From Lachnospiraceae bacterium (GTDB taxonomy: Bacteria; Bacillota; Clostridia; Lachnospirales; Lachnospiraceae): a stretch of DNA of 64,000 bases. The translations under genes were made by a program, and so were the position numbers. Shown here piece after piece: positions 1 to 7,587 of the stretch (position 1 is its first letter; every line of letters starts with the position of its first letter). The stretch spans positions 1-64,000 of the forward strand of contig JAQUXP010000017.1 in assembly GCA_028692395.1 (NCBI GenBank). The letters run 5' to 3'. Below the pieces are notes generated by a model, which did not search any database, was not told where the DNA came from, and worked only from the letters and a program-made list of their open reading frames with translations.

Positions 1-1311
1 ATCTCCTAATAAATCCAACTCCAACTCATCGTAGCTCATCAAATCCCGCAGCTCTTTAATATCAAATGGTGCAAGTCTCGCACCACAGCTAATCAAAATA
101 GATTTCGCTGTCTTTCCCGCAGCAAGCTTGTATTTCTTATACTGCTTTACTGCAAAGTGTTCTGGATCTTTTTCTTCCAGTTCCTCAAACATAAGGTCTA
201 CCGGATTTTTAAATTCTTCATCTTCTTCTCTGGCTTCCGATGCATTGATCAGCTCCAGAAGCGTGATAAAGTTCTTCTCCTCCTCTCTTCCCTCATACCA
301 GATATAGCCAATAAGGGCACAATAGTACAATTTTTCTGCTTTCACCCAAAAATCTTCGCCCGACTGCTGACCTTCGCCCTTCGTATTGGCGATGATGGTT
401 GTTACAAGTTTCAGGATATCTTTTTCCGAACGGATATATACAAACGGGTTGTAATGCATGGATTTTTTGAAATTGATGGTATTCAACACCTTGATTTTAT
501 AAGGCTCATACACAATCTTTCCGTTCTTATCCCGAATGATAGTTTCATTTTCGTCTGTTGCCGGATTTCCTCTCGCAAGCATCTTCCCAACTTCCACAAG
601 CACCGTGCCTTTCGGATCAGTGATTACATAAGAGCTGTGCATCTGCATAATGTTCGGTTTTACAAAAAATCTTGTCTTACCCGAACCAGAACCACCGATG
701 ACCAATACATTTTTATTTCTGGCATACTTTGGCTCTTTGGGTCTGCCGGACATCATCAATCGTTCTGTTTCCGTCAGAATGATGTTATTTTCAAACACAG
801 GGTCAATATAAGGCTTAATATCCTTTTCTGTGCCCCATCTGGCAGAACCATACTCTACACCCTGCCGATATTTCTTGGCATTCTTCGCCCGGTAAGAAAC
901 CACCAGTTTCACTGAAATACCGCCAGCAATTCCATAGAGCAGATCCATGTGATAAAAACTCGGCAATGGACTTTCAAAGGCACGTTCAAAGTGATTCATT
1001 GTCTCCATCACCTTATATATGCCTGTTGCTCCCACGCTGATACGGTACAGCCACATAATTTTGTTGATAAAATAGGCAAATAGTACATAAGGAAAATTGA
1101 GAAGAAACAGCTTCTTCTTATCTGCCTGCTTCATCTGATCCATTTTATCCTGCACCATACCTTTGACATCTGCCAACATCTTTCCCGGAATACTGTCTGC
1201 CGGAATCGTAAATACGTGATTCTCAGTCCTTTTCTTTGGTGCCGCTCGCTTTGGATGGGCTTTACTCTGATTGGATTTGCCAACTGGCTTTTTTATCTTT
1301 TTTCCTGTCAT
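1..1311 (-). CDS. virD4: VirD4/TraG-type conjugative coupling ATPase (partial, runs off left edge)
   Basis: The reading frame stays open from an ATG at 1311 to the window edge (437 codons seen), so the C-terminal part is missing. The N-terminus is basic and rich in Lys. Hydrophobic stretches at about residues 68-87 and 120-137 fit the usual two membrane helices. A Walker A motif, GGSGSGKT, sits at about 206-213, followed by a conserved region with TDPKG and a later FWVKAEKLYYCALIGYIW-like helix typical of TraG/VirD4. Family members are inner-membrane ATPases that bring relaxase-bound DNA to the type IV secretion channel. The start overlaps the stop of the upstream pcfB gene as ATGA, so the two are translationally coupled. 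This is the clearest marker that the left end of the window is a conjugative element. Confidence 0.93.
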   Translation of the reverse strand, partial: MTGKKIKKPVGKSNQSKAHPKRAAPKKRTENHVFTIPADSIPGKMLADVKGMVQDKMDQMKQADKKKLFLLNFPYVLFAYFINKIMWLYRISVGATGIYKVMETMNHFERAFESPLPSFYHMDLLYGIAGGISVKLVVSYRAKNAKKYRQGVEYGSARWGTEKDIKPYIDPVFENNIILTETERLMMSGRPKEPKYARNKNVLVIGGSGSGKTRFFVKPNIMQMHSSYVITDPKGTVLVEVGKMLARGNPATDENETIIRDKNGKIVYEPYKIKVLNTINFKKSMHYNPFVYIRSEKDILKLVTTIIANTKGEGQQSGEDFWVKAEKLYYCALIGYIWYEGREEEKNFITLLELINASEAREEDEEFKNPVDLMFEELEEKDPEHFAVKQYKKYKLAAGKTAKSILISCGARLAPFDIKELRDLMSYDELELDLLGD

Positions 1312-1790
1312 AAGCTCTGCCCCCTGTCTTTCTGATGTTCTCTTGCCCGCTCTCGGTTCTTGCCCTTTGCGACCATCTCCTTAAAGTAAGCAAGTTTTCT
1401 TCGGATGGAAGGTTGCTGTTTCTTCTGCATCTGCTTTCCGACATACTCCTTAAAAGCCTGATTCAGCGCATCTGTGTCTCTGCCTTTGAAAAACACCAAG
1501 TACTTTGGCGGGGTTACCGATCTGTCTTTTTTCACTGCATAATCAATTCCATACTTTTTAGCTACCCGCTCAAAAGACTTAATGTTTCCATCATTGATTT
1601 CAATATTGGAAACTCCCGCATTTTGCCCCACCAGCTTCTTGACTGACTGCTTTCCCTGTGTATAGGGATTCTTTGTTTTCTGCCTTTGTGCTGCAAGATA
1701 CTTCCGCAGTGCTTCTTTTAGAACCTGCGCAGTCAGCCTGCCCGCTTTTATCGTCAGGGCAATCGTTTTTTGTGTTACTTCTTCCTCCAA
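1308..1790 (-). CDS. pcfB: PcfB-family (DUF3801) conjugation protein
   Basis: The 160-aa protein begins with the sequence typical of PcfB proteins (EVTQKTIALTIKAGRLTAQ) and has a basic C-terminus. In known conjugative plasmids and ICEs PcfB is an accessory factor encoded next to the coupling protein, as here. Translation appears to start at a TTG (1790), with AAGGAGG nine bases upstream; an ATG seven bases nearer the ribosome-binding site is in another frame. The stop overlaps the virD4 start. The gene is separated from its upstream neighbour by a palindrome and a terminator, so it probably has its own promoter in 1800-1915, although I could not pick a convincing one. Confidence 0.88.
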   Translation of the reverse strand: MEEEVTQKTIALTIKAGRLTAQVLKEALRKYLAAQRQKTKNPYTQGKQSVKKLVGQNAGVSNIEINDGNIKSFERVAKKYGIDYAVKKDRSVTPPKYLVFFKGRDTDALNQAFKEYVGKQMQKKQQPSIRRKLAYFKEMVAKGKNRERAREHQKDRGQSL

Positions 1791-1871
1791 TCTGCATGAC
1801 CTCCTTTCTTTCTGCCAATGTGCCTTATGGCGGAATAAGCAGATGATAAATGACTAATTTCATAATCCCTC

Positions 1872-1902
1872 CTTTCTACTTCCCGACAATTTGTCGGAAA
1901 GT
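1872..1902. repeat. Copy 1 of a ~31-bp ICE repeat centred on a 15-bp palindrome
   Basis: The core at 1883-1897 is CCGACAA-T-TTGTCGG, a perfect 7-bp inverted repeat. The flanks (CTTTCTA and CTTC on the left, GAAAGT on the right) match the second copy at 4860-4891 except for a one-base gap and single substitutions. It lies between the pcfB start and the terminator of the 545-aa gene. It could be an operator, for example for the XRE protein encoded between the copies, or a duplicated insertion boundary. Confidence 0.8.
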
Positions 1903-1919
1903 GGTAAAACAATAAAAAA

Positions 1920-1956
1920 AGCCGACTGATTTTCATTTCTGATAAACCAATCGGCT
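1920..1956 (-). terminator. Intrinsic terminator of the PD-(D/E)XK gene
   Basis: On the minus strand AGCCGATTG pairs imperfectly with CAGTCGGCT and is followed directly by seven T. It starts about 20 bases after the stop of the 545-aa gene. It separates that gene from pcfB-virD4, which suggests the nuclease gene is an independent unit within the ICE. Confidence 0.85.
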
Positions 1957-1978
1957 GTGTTGATACAATTATATAATT

Positions 1979-3616
1979 TTATTTATCCCAATAAAGATCA
2001 CATTCTTCAACTAAAATCGTATCTTCACCAACTGGAATCTCATAGAATTCCGAAGATACGGGAATGTATTCAAATTTTGTTTGCAGTTCATTAATTTCGT
2101 TCCAAAATTCCTCAATATTTAACTGTCTATCTACACAATGCTTTTTCAAAAAATAAAGTAACATATATTCTGAAACCATATGCCGTTCTCCAATATGCAT
2201 TTGATTTCTTTTGTCAACCGCTAGATAGTATAACTTTGGCATCGTATCATTATGAATATATCGTGTATCTTTTTCAAATAAAAAATCAATGTTTTCACTC
2301 AAACTTAAAAACTCTTGGTGTTTACTGATTTGTTTTTTATAAATACTATTTAATGTTTCTAGGATTTTTCCATATCTCTTATCAATTTCATCTCCGTAAT
2401 GCTTATCAATCCATTTTGCCTCGATAATTACGGCTACATTTCTTTTTTGATCTAAGATAGCAAAATCAACATCACTATTTTGTATCTTTCCATCTGCATC
2501 AACATAAGAATATGGAATTGTTTTTGCTATCGCAACATTCTCTATTCCACACATCAATTTCTCTATGCGCCCCTCTGTAACAACAGATATTGTTTTTTCA
2601 CGATTTCTAATTGAGATATCCTTTATATAATGCCCATTTACTACCGTAAATTGCCAATCATTCACAATGAACAGAGAGGGAATAGATATTAATTTATTTT
2701 CAACTTCAAAAAGAGGGAACTCTAGTAAATTTGCATTTCCAGTATTTACAAAATAATCTACAATAGTTTTCACTTTATCTTCTCGAAGGTGTCCTAGTTC
2801 CGCTATATCATGTATACACTTGGCTTTATCAAACATCATAATACATTCATCAGCATTATCTATATATTGTTCTCCTTCAAGTGTTACAATTCTAATACAT
2901 ATAGATCTAATCATTGCATAGTAATAGAAAAATGCTATAACAGCAGCAATTTGTTTTGGGTTATCAAATATCCTGCTCTTTACCCGTGCATCCCATTTGT
3001 TCAAATCTTTTTCGACAATCTTTATGCATTCATCATACAATACTTTATCTACCACACTCTCTAATTGGCCAATGGTAGTCTGACTCATAACTATTTTGTT
3101 CCAAAATAACACATGGAGATTCATCGTTTGTTTCTTTTCTTCAATATTTTTTTCAGGATTATCCTCACCATAAAAATAGAAATTTTCTTCACTATATTTA
3201 TCTGTAACCAATGATGTAGTTAATTGGTACCTATGTTCCCCTACTTGATTTAATTTTGCTTTGGAAACAGGATTTATATCATTTATTTCTCTTGAAAATC
3301 TATAATTCTGAAATAATGGAAGTAATGTAGATTCATACTCTTTCATATATTTCTTTAATCCTGAAATATTAAATTTTTTAATATACATATCTTTTCCATG
3401 GGTAATTGCCTTAGCATAAACGAATGAAGTAACACACCGCTTAAAAAGATTACTTGTTTTTTCCGGTGCTTCATTCATTACACCTAACTCTACCATTGCC
3501 AAAGGATACAATAACCAATAATTTGCATTATGACTATCCAACCATTTATCTATTTTTTGATCTATATCTTCATCTAATATTTCATGTAATCCACCCAATA
3601 ATTCATATTCATTCAT
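1979..3616 (-). CDS. Unrecognised 545-aa protein with C-terminal PD-(D/E)XK nuclease signature (ICE cargo)
   Basis: I do not recognise the first 350 residues; they are mostly helical-looking and contain a hydrophobic patch at about 224-242 (AAVIAFFYYYAMIRSI). Residues 360-410 carry a PD-(D/E)XK-like core: D382/D384 in SDVDFAIL, then a strand ending in E399-A-K401 (VIIEAKW). This suggests a metal-dependent DNA or RNA nuclease. The gene is visibly richer in A+T than neighbouring ICE backbone genes, has its own strong terminator, and sits in a 3-kb segment between two copies of a palindromic repeat. These features suggest acquired cargo. A phage- or plasmid-defence role is my inference only; a host-control or repair nuclease is equally compatible. 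The ATG at 3616 is preceded by AAAGGATGGG. Confidence 0.8.
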   Translation of the reverse strand: MNEYELLGGLHEILDEDIDQKIDKWLDSHNANYWLLYPLAMVELGVMNEAPEKTSNLFKRCVTSFVYAKAITHGKDMYIKKFNISGLKKYMKEYESTLLPLFQNYRFSREINDINPVSKAKLNQVGEHRYQLTTSLVTDKYSEENFYFYGEDNPEKNIEEKKQTMNLHVLFWNKIVMSQTTIGQLESVVDKVLYDECIKIVEKDLNKWDARVKSRIFDNPKQIAAVIAFFYYYAMIRSICIRIVTLEGEQYIDNADECIMMFDKAKCIHDIAELGHLREDKVKTIVDYFVNTGNANLLEFPLFEVENKLISIPSLFIVNDWQFTVVNGHYIKDISIRNREKTISVVTEGRIEKLMCGIENVAIAKTIPYSYVDADGKIQNSDVDFAILDQKRNVAVIIEAKWIDKHYGDEIDKRYGKILETLNSIYKKQISKHQEFLSLSENIDFLFEKDTRYIHNDTMPKLYYLAVDKRNQMHIGERHMVSEYMLLYFLKKHCVDRQLNIEEFWNEINELQTKFEYIPVSSEFYEIPVGEDTILVEECDLYWDK

Positions 3617-3658
3617 CGATTTCCCATCCTTTATAATTTATTATCTATCATTATATCT

Positions 3659-4489
3659 TTATTGGGTACTGATTTCTATAACTGAATCCATATTTTTCAA
3701 TAAATACATTGTGCTAAACTGCACATATAATCGGTTATCTTGCCAGTCCATATTATCCATAAGTAAGCACTGAAACAGTACATCTACATCCTCCAACCGA
3801 TAAATTCGGTTGCACACTTCTGAAAAACCTTCTAACATTTCCTGATGCAGCATAACTTCTTTCCGGTTAATCAGGCATTGCAGATACAGTGCTTCTAGGT
3901 GCTTTTTACTGAATATCATAGCTGTTGTCTCTTCTCCGTCCATAACGCACTTACGCTTTTCTATCTCTTCCTTTGGAAATGCAAGGAAACAGCGGACATT
4001 CTCTACATACACATCTCCATCAAAAGTCGGATGTTTTTTCTTAATCCAACGCTTTGCCGAAATTTCCATATTTCTTCTATCCAATTCACTCTTTGCGCTC
4101 CGAAATACCGGTTTTTTCTTGGCACCATCCATATAGACATTACTCTTTACCTGACGATCTGCTAATGCCGCATATTCACCATTGCGGAAAAAGTAATCCA
4201 GAAGCTGATCTAATTTTGCATGACTCTCCACCAAATGATAAGTATCTTTTCCAAACCCCATCTGTTCAAAATGAAGTGGGGAACTGCCCTTTTTGATTTC
4301 CTGTTCAATTTTTCTTACAATCTCTCGTTGTGATTCCATTTTGTCCTCCAATAACGCCGGGGTATTTGCCCCTAAACTATTTTCTGTAATCAATTGTAAC
4401 CGTTGATCTGCCACCTTTCCGGTGACTGCCATGGAATAAACAAATATTCCTATGAAACAACTTGCCAAAGCGATACCTATTACATTCAC
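3659..4489 (-). CDS. ICE membrane-anchored protein of unknown function
   Basis: The protein has one N-terminal hydrophobic segment (VIGIALASCFIGIFVYSMAV), then about 240 mostly hydrophilic, charged residues with no motif I recognise. An upstream ATG at 4531 would overlap the previous gene by 46 bases and has no clear ribosome-binding site. The GTG at 4489 overlaps that gene's stop as GTGA and has AGGAG eight bases upstream, so I take GTG as the start, giving about 276 aa. The predicted protein would be membrane-anchored with a large domain on one side. It is translationally coupled to the XRE regulator gene. The function is unknown to me. Confidence 0.75.
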   Translation of the reverse strand: MNVIGIALASCFIGIFVYSMAVTGKVADQRLQLITENSLGANTPALLEDKMESQREIVRKIEQEIKKGSSPLHFEQMGFGKDTYHLVESHAKLDQLLDYFFRNGEYAALADRQVKSNVYMDGAKKKPVFRSAKSELDRRNMEISAKRWIKKKHPTFDGDVYVENVRCFLAFPKEEIEKRKCVMDGEETTAMIFSKKHLEALYLQCLINRKEVMLHQEMLEGFSEVCNRIYRLEDVDVLFQCLLMDNMDWQDNRLYVQFSTMYLLKNMDSVIEISTQ

Positions 4490-4782
4490 TTTCCAATCTC
4501 CTCTCCCAAAATCTCTACCATCCTTTCCCATTTGAAAAACGGACTGACTTTCTTTAACACTGCTATCAAATCCATTTCTGTCTTGATTTCGATATCCAGA
4601 AACTCAATCACACTGACCTTTAATCCCCCAGCAATTTTCTTTAACTGCTCCACCTTCGGATTGCGGTATCCTAATTCGTATTTTTTTATGGTTTCCGGAT
4701 GAATCCCTGTCCTCTCTGCCAGTTGTTCCAAGGACATATCCTGCATCTGGCGAAAGTATCTGATTTTATCTCCTACCGTCAT
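4486..4782 (-). CDS. XRE-family helix-turn-helix regulator
   Basis: The 98-aa protein has an N-terminal HTH_XRE/Cro-C1 domain (about residues 5-60: KIRYFRQMQDMSLEQLAERTG, then the recognition helix HPETIKKYELGYRNP). A short C-terminal tail follows. GGAGG lies six bases before the ATG. The gene follows an intrinsic terminator at 4799-4828 and starts a small operon with the membrane-protein gene. It is a natural candidate to bind the duplicated palindromes at 1883-1897 and 4872-4886, though nothing in the sequence proves this. Confidence 0.9.
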   Translation of the reverse strand: MTVGDKIRYFRQMQDMSLEQLAERTGIHPETIKKYELGYRNPKVEQLKKIAGGLKVSVIEFLDIEIKTEMDLIAVLKKVSPFFKWERMVEILGEEIGK

Positions 4783-4798
4783 AAACGCCTCCTGCTAA

Positions 4799-4828
4799 AA
4801 AGAGCAGCCAGTCTCCCGGTTGCTCTTT
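4799..4828 (-). terminator. Intrinsic terminator downstream of the 96-aa ICE gene
   Basis: On the minus strand AAAGAGCA pairs with TGCTCTTT around a 14-base loop region, followed by further T. It separates the upstream repA-linked ICE operon from the XRE gene. Confidence 0.75.
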
Positions 4829-4859
4829 GTGTGTCAGATCTGTCTCTGACCATATTCTG

Positions 4860-4891
4860 CTTTCTAACTTCCCGACAAATTGTCGGAAGGT
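4860..4891. repeat. Copy 2 of the ~31-bp ICE repeat with 15-bp palindrome
   Basis: The core at 4872-4886 is CCGACAA-A-TTGTCGG. The left flank CTTTCTAACTTC and right flank GAAGGT match copy 1 at 1872-1902. Only the central base of the palindrome differs (A instead of T). It lies directly after the stop of the 96-aa gene. Confidence 0.8.
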
Positions 4892-4894
4892 CGT

Positions 4895-5185
4895 TTATAT
4901 ATCATCTTCACACCGTCCCATTACAAATGCTTCTGATGTCATTCTGATTCCAAGTGCCATACCATGCACAAAATGTTCTTCATTTTCAAATGTTGCCATT
5001 TTCCCTCGGTATTCTTTAAAATCATCCAGCATTTGAATCTGCTCCGGTGTAAGCAATGCCCGAAATTCCTGTTCCAAAACATTGAACAATTTCAATGTCT
5101 CCCTATAATCTTTTTTCTTAGGATTGCACATCTCTCCAGGTGCAATGCCGTCATAGAATATTTTTTCCATTTCACTTCGATTCAT
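4895..5185 (-). CDS. Small conserved ICE protein (DUF6809-like), 96 aa
   Basis: The protein is acidic and mostly helical-looking, with no membrane segment. Its pattern (GIAPGE near the N-terminus, LTPEQ in the middle, and an ending HGMALGIRMTSEAF) resembles the small DUF6809 proteins found in Lachnospiraceae ICEs. The family label is from memory and tentative. The ATG overlaps the stop of the upstream membrane-protein gene as ATGA, making it the last gene of the repA-linked operon before a terminator. No biochemical role is known to me. Confidence 0.8.
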   Translation of the reverse strand: MNRSEMEKIFYDGIAPGEMCNPKKKDYRETLKLFNVLEQEFRALLTPEQIQMLDDFKEYRGKMATFENEEHFVHGMALGIRMTSEAFVMGRCEDDI

Positions 5186-5547
5186 CTTCCGCCCTCCTTA
5201 ACTGCTTTTATGCTTATTCTTCGACCAATCCATATAATACCAGAACCGACTCCAATCGCCAGATAAATGCCTGCCATAAACAATCGCCATATCAATATCA
5301 CGCTCCCAATTACACCACCAATCAGCAGATTGAACACTACCACACCCATGGAGCCGCCAATATCGAAACCACTCGGAACAAGCAGGAAGAACATTTTATG
5401 TATGCCAAATGGAATTCCAGCAAATAGCAATAGTTTTCTCCAGTCGCATACACCTTGTTCCATACATACTGGAGCAAGAATGGAAATTAGAATCCATGCT
5501 GTAGCTACTGGCAAGATTACTTTTTTCAAAAACTCTTTGATTGTCAT
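5182..5547 (-). CDS. Small ICE membrane protein (DUF6050-like), 121 aa
   Basis: About four hydrophobic segments are visible (residues ~10-28, 38-58, 62-85 and 88-108), ending in a basic tail (RRISIKAVKEGGR), which suggests an integral membrane protein. It overlaps both neighbours by ATGA junctions (5182-5185 and 5544-5547), so it is co-translated with repA upstream and the 96-aa gene downstream. It resembles DUF6050 proteins that accompany this ICE backbone; the assignment is tentative. A role in the mating apparatus or entry exclusion is possible but not shown. Confidence 0.8.
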   Translation of the reverse strand: MTIKEFLKKVILPVATAWILISILAPVCMEQGVCDWRKLLLFAGIPFGIHKMFFLLVPSGFDIGGSMGVVVFNLLIGGVIGSVILIWRLFMAGIYLAIGVGSGIIWIGRRISIKAVKEGGR

Positions 5548-6698
5548 AAACCTCCACCTCCGTACATGTCATGATTAACTTCTGCCTGATAGTAATTGTC
5601 TATCGTAAGCGGTGCATTATAAAGAGTAGTCAGCAGATATTGCTTGATGTTCCCTACCTTCTTGGTATTTCTTTCCAAACAGCCAAGTACATACTCGATA
5701 TGCATATAATTCAACTTCAGGAACCGATTCTTGACGATAGGCACTGGCTTGTCTACCCCTGCAATGCGTAGCACCCCCTGATCCGGCATCATCATCACAT
5801 CAAGCATAAGTTCCACCAGTTCGTCTACTGTGTCACGTTTATGAAATCTGTCATCCGCAAAGCAGTTATATTCAATGTTTTCATGGATAATATCCCGATA
5901 GGCATCCATCTCATCCATCACATCTCTTTTTATTTCTTTATCCTGACTGATAGGATTGGATGAGATTAGATTGGATATGATAGGATTAGTCTCACTCATT
6001 TCTGTATCACTATTATCAGTTTCACTGTTCTCAGTATCACTTAATTCAGTCTTGTTAATATCAGTATTATTACCTTTTGATTTTCGAAATTCTTGACTTT
6101 CGATTTTCAAAACTCCTGATTTTTGATTTTCAAAATTCTGGATTTTTGATTCTGGAAATTCTTGATTTTTGATTTCCGAAACTCCTAATTTTTGATTTTC
6201 AAAATTCTGGATTTTTGATTCTGCAAGCTCCTGATTTTCGATTTCCGAAACTCTTGATTTTTGATTTTCAAAACTCTGTGTATCTACAGGCTTTTCCGGC
6301 TCTTTTTCTTCCATTTCTACGTCTGAAACTTCCTTTACCATAAAGTTTTTCACATAGATTACATTCGGTTTACCAAGCCCTAGCCGCTTTTTTTCAATCA
6401 AACCTATCCCATCTTTGCCGTCCAGTTCCTTTATCAGTTTTGTTGCTTTCTGGCTCTTGCAGTTCATAAGATCCATAATCTCATCTACTGTAAAATAAAT
6501 ATAAGGTCTGTCTTCCTCGTCAAACCAGCGGTTCTTGATGCTAAGGCTCATACGGTCTAACATCAGACCGTATAAAACCTTTGCTTCACAAGAGAGGGAC
6601 TTAAAGCAGTCACCAGTAAACAAGATTTTTGGCACTCGGTAAAAGTTATACTGTTCTGCTTCCATGCCACGAAAATAGTCAAATTGTATGGTCTGCAT
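5544..6698 (-). CDS. repA: RepA-like replication initiator (RepA_N plus DUF6017)
   Basis: Residues 1-120 match the RepA N-terminal winged-helix type domain (FYRVPKILF, LSCEAKVLYGLMLDRM, YIYFTVDEIMDLMNC). The centre (143-211) consists of three 23-residue tandem repeats beginning FENQK, followed by a Ser/Thr/Asn/Asp-rich linker. The C-terminal part (about 250-384; DVMDEMDAYRDIIHENIEYN, IKQYLLTTLYNA) is DUF6017-like. Such proteins are thought to start replication of excised ICEs. The gene lies two bases after parB, so parA-parB-repA form a plasmid-like maintenance module. ATG 6698 is used; the parB stop is at 6700. Confidence 0.88.
   Translation of the reverse strand: MQTIQFDYFRGMEAEQYNFYRVPKILFTGDCFKSLSCEAKVLYGLMLDRMSLSIKNRWFDEEDRPYIYFTVDEIMDLMNCKSQKATKLIKELDGKDGIGLIEKKRLGLGKPNVIYVKNFMVKEVSDVEMEEKEPEKPVDTQSFENQKSRVSEIENQELAESKIQNFENQKLGVSEIKNQEFPESKIQNFENQKSGVLKIESQEFRKSKGNNTDINKTELSDTENSETDNSDTEMSETNPIISNLISSNPISQDKEIKRDVMDEMDAYRDIIHENIEYNCFADDRFHKRDTVDELVELMLDVMMMPDQGVLRIAGVDKPVPIVKNRFLKLNYMHIEYVLGCLERNTKKVGNIKQYLLTTLYNAPLTIDNYYQAEVNHDMYGGGGL
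6066..6272 (-). repeat. Three 69-bp tandem repeats inside repA
   Basis: Three in-frame 23-codon units code for FENQK...SEIxNQExxESKIQN variants. The DNA is rich in TTTTGATTTTC-like runs on the plus strand. The third unit diverges at its end (KSKGNN). They form a flexible linker between the RepA_N and DUF6017 domains and are likely to vary in copy number between relatives. Confidence 0.85.
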
Positions 6699-6699
6699 A

Positions 6700-7587
6700 T
6701 CATCCCTCCTCTCCTTCTTTCTCTTTCCACTGCTCCAGCAGTGTATAAATTACTTCCTCTATCTGTTCCTTTGAATAATCCTCTGAAAAATAACTGCGGA
6801 TTCTCTTCTCTGGTAGGATTACTTTCACAGGCGCTTTCTTTTTCTCGCAGAGAATCAATTCAACTGCCAGTTCATTCAGCTTGCCTTCCTCGCTATGCTG
6901 CTTCAACCTATCAGCCACATTTCCATTCACACTTGTCCCCTGCTCTGTAATACATGCTAATACCCATTCCTGCTCCTGTGCTGTCAGGAAAGAAAGCGTA
7001 ACTGCCGGAGATACCTTAATCTTACCGGAATCTACAAGTTCCAGAAGTTCTGGTAATAACGCTGTCAGACGGATGTATCTTTGTACTTTTCTGGCACTGT
7101 CACCAGCTTCTTTTCCCACCAGAGCAGCCGCTTCATCTGCATTATCATTTTTCACACCCTGATGACGAATAGCGTCCAGTTTCATCTTATAAGCAAATGC
7201 TTTTTCGCTTGGAAGAATATTTTCTCTCTGAATGTTGGAATCCACCATGACAATGACCGCTTCATCATCTGTGTAATCACGAACAATCACAGGCATGGTA
7301 GTCAAATGTTTAATTTCACTGGCTCGTTTTCTCCGATGCCCTGCAATCAGTTCATATCCCCCATTTGCTCGTGGTCTTACGATAGCTGGATTCAATACAC
7401 CATGCTCGCCAATGCTGTCCGCAAGGTCAAGCATTTCCTCATCATCTCTTACATGAAATGGATGATTCTTAAATTGGTACAAATCTAAAAGCGATGCTTC
7501 AATCACCCGATCCAGATTACTATCCTCTACACCTAAGATATCCTCATAAGAGGTAAGCTGAATCTCTTTATTTGCCCTTCTTGCCAT
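6700..7587 (-). CDS. parB: ParB/Spo0J-family partition protein
   Basis: The 295-aa protein contains the ParB N-terminal CTP-binding domain at about 30-130 (HPFHVRDDEEMLDLADSIGEHG, LIAGHRRKRAS), with the GHRR motif intact. A central HTH region follows (SARKVQRYIRLTALLPELLELVDSGKI) and a C-terminal dimerisation-like segment. It works with ParA to segregate the circular, replicating form of the ICE. Its start overlaps the parA stop by 20 bases. A parS site was not identified with confidence; a repeat cluster at 9061-9130 is a candidate. Confidence 0.93.
   Translation of the reverse strand: MARRANKEIQLTSYEDILGVEDSNLDRVIEASLLDLYQFKNHPFHVRDDEEMLDLADSIGEHGVLNPAIVRPRANGGYELIAGHRRKRASEIKHLTTMPVIVRDYTDDEAVIVMVDSNIQRENILPSEKAFAYKMKLDAIRHQGVKNDNADEAAALVGKEAGDSARKVQRYIRLTALLPELLELVDSGKIKVSPAVTLSFLTAQEQEWVLACITEQGTSVNGNVADRLKQHSEEGKLNELAVELILCEKKKAPVKVILPEKRIRSYFSEDYSKEQIEEVIYTLLEQWKEKEGEEG

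Noticed and set aside
157-915. 252-codon open frame on the plus strand
   Set aside because: It lies opposite the coupling-protein gene, whose minus-strand frame carries a Walker A motif and runs to the window edge. The plus frame shows no motif and a Phe/Ile-rich composition typical of an antisense shadow.
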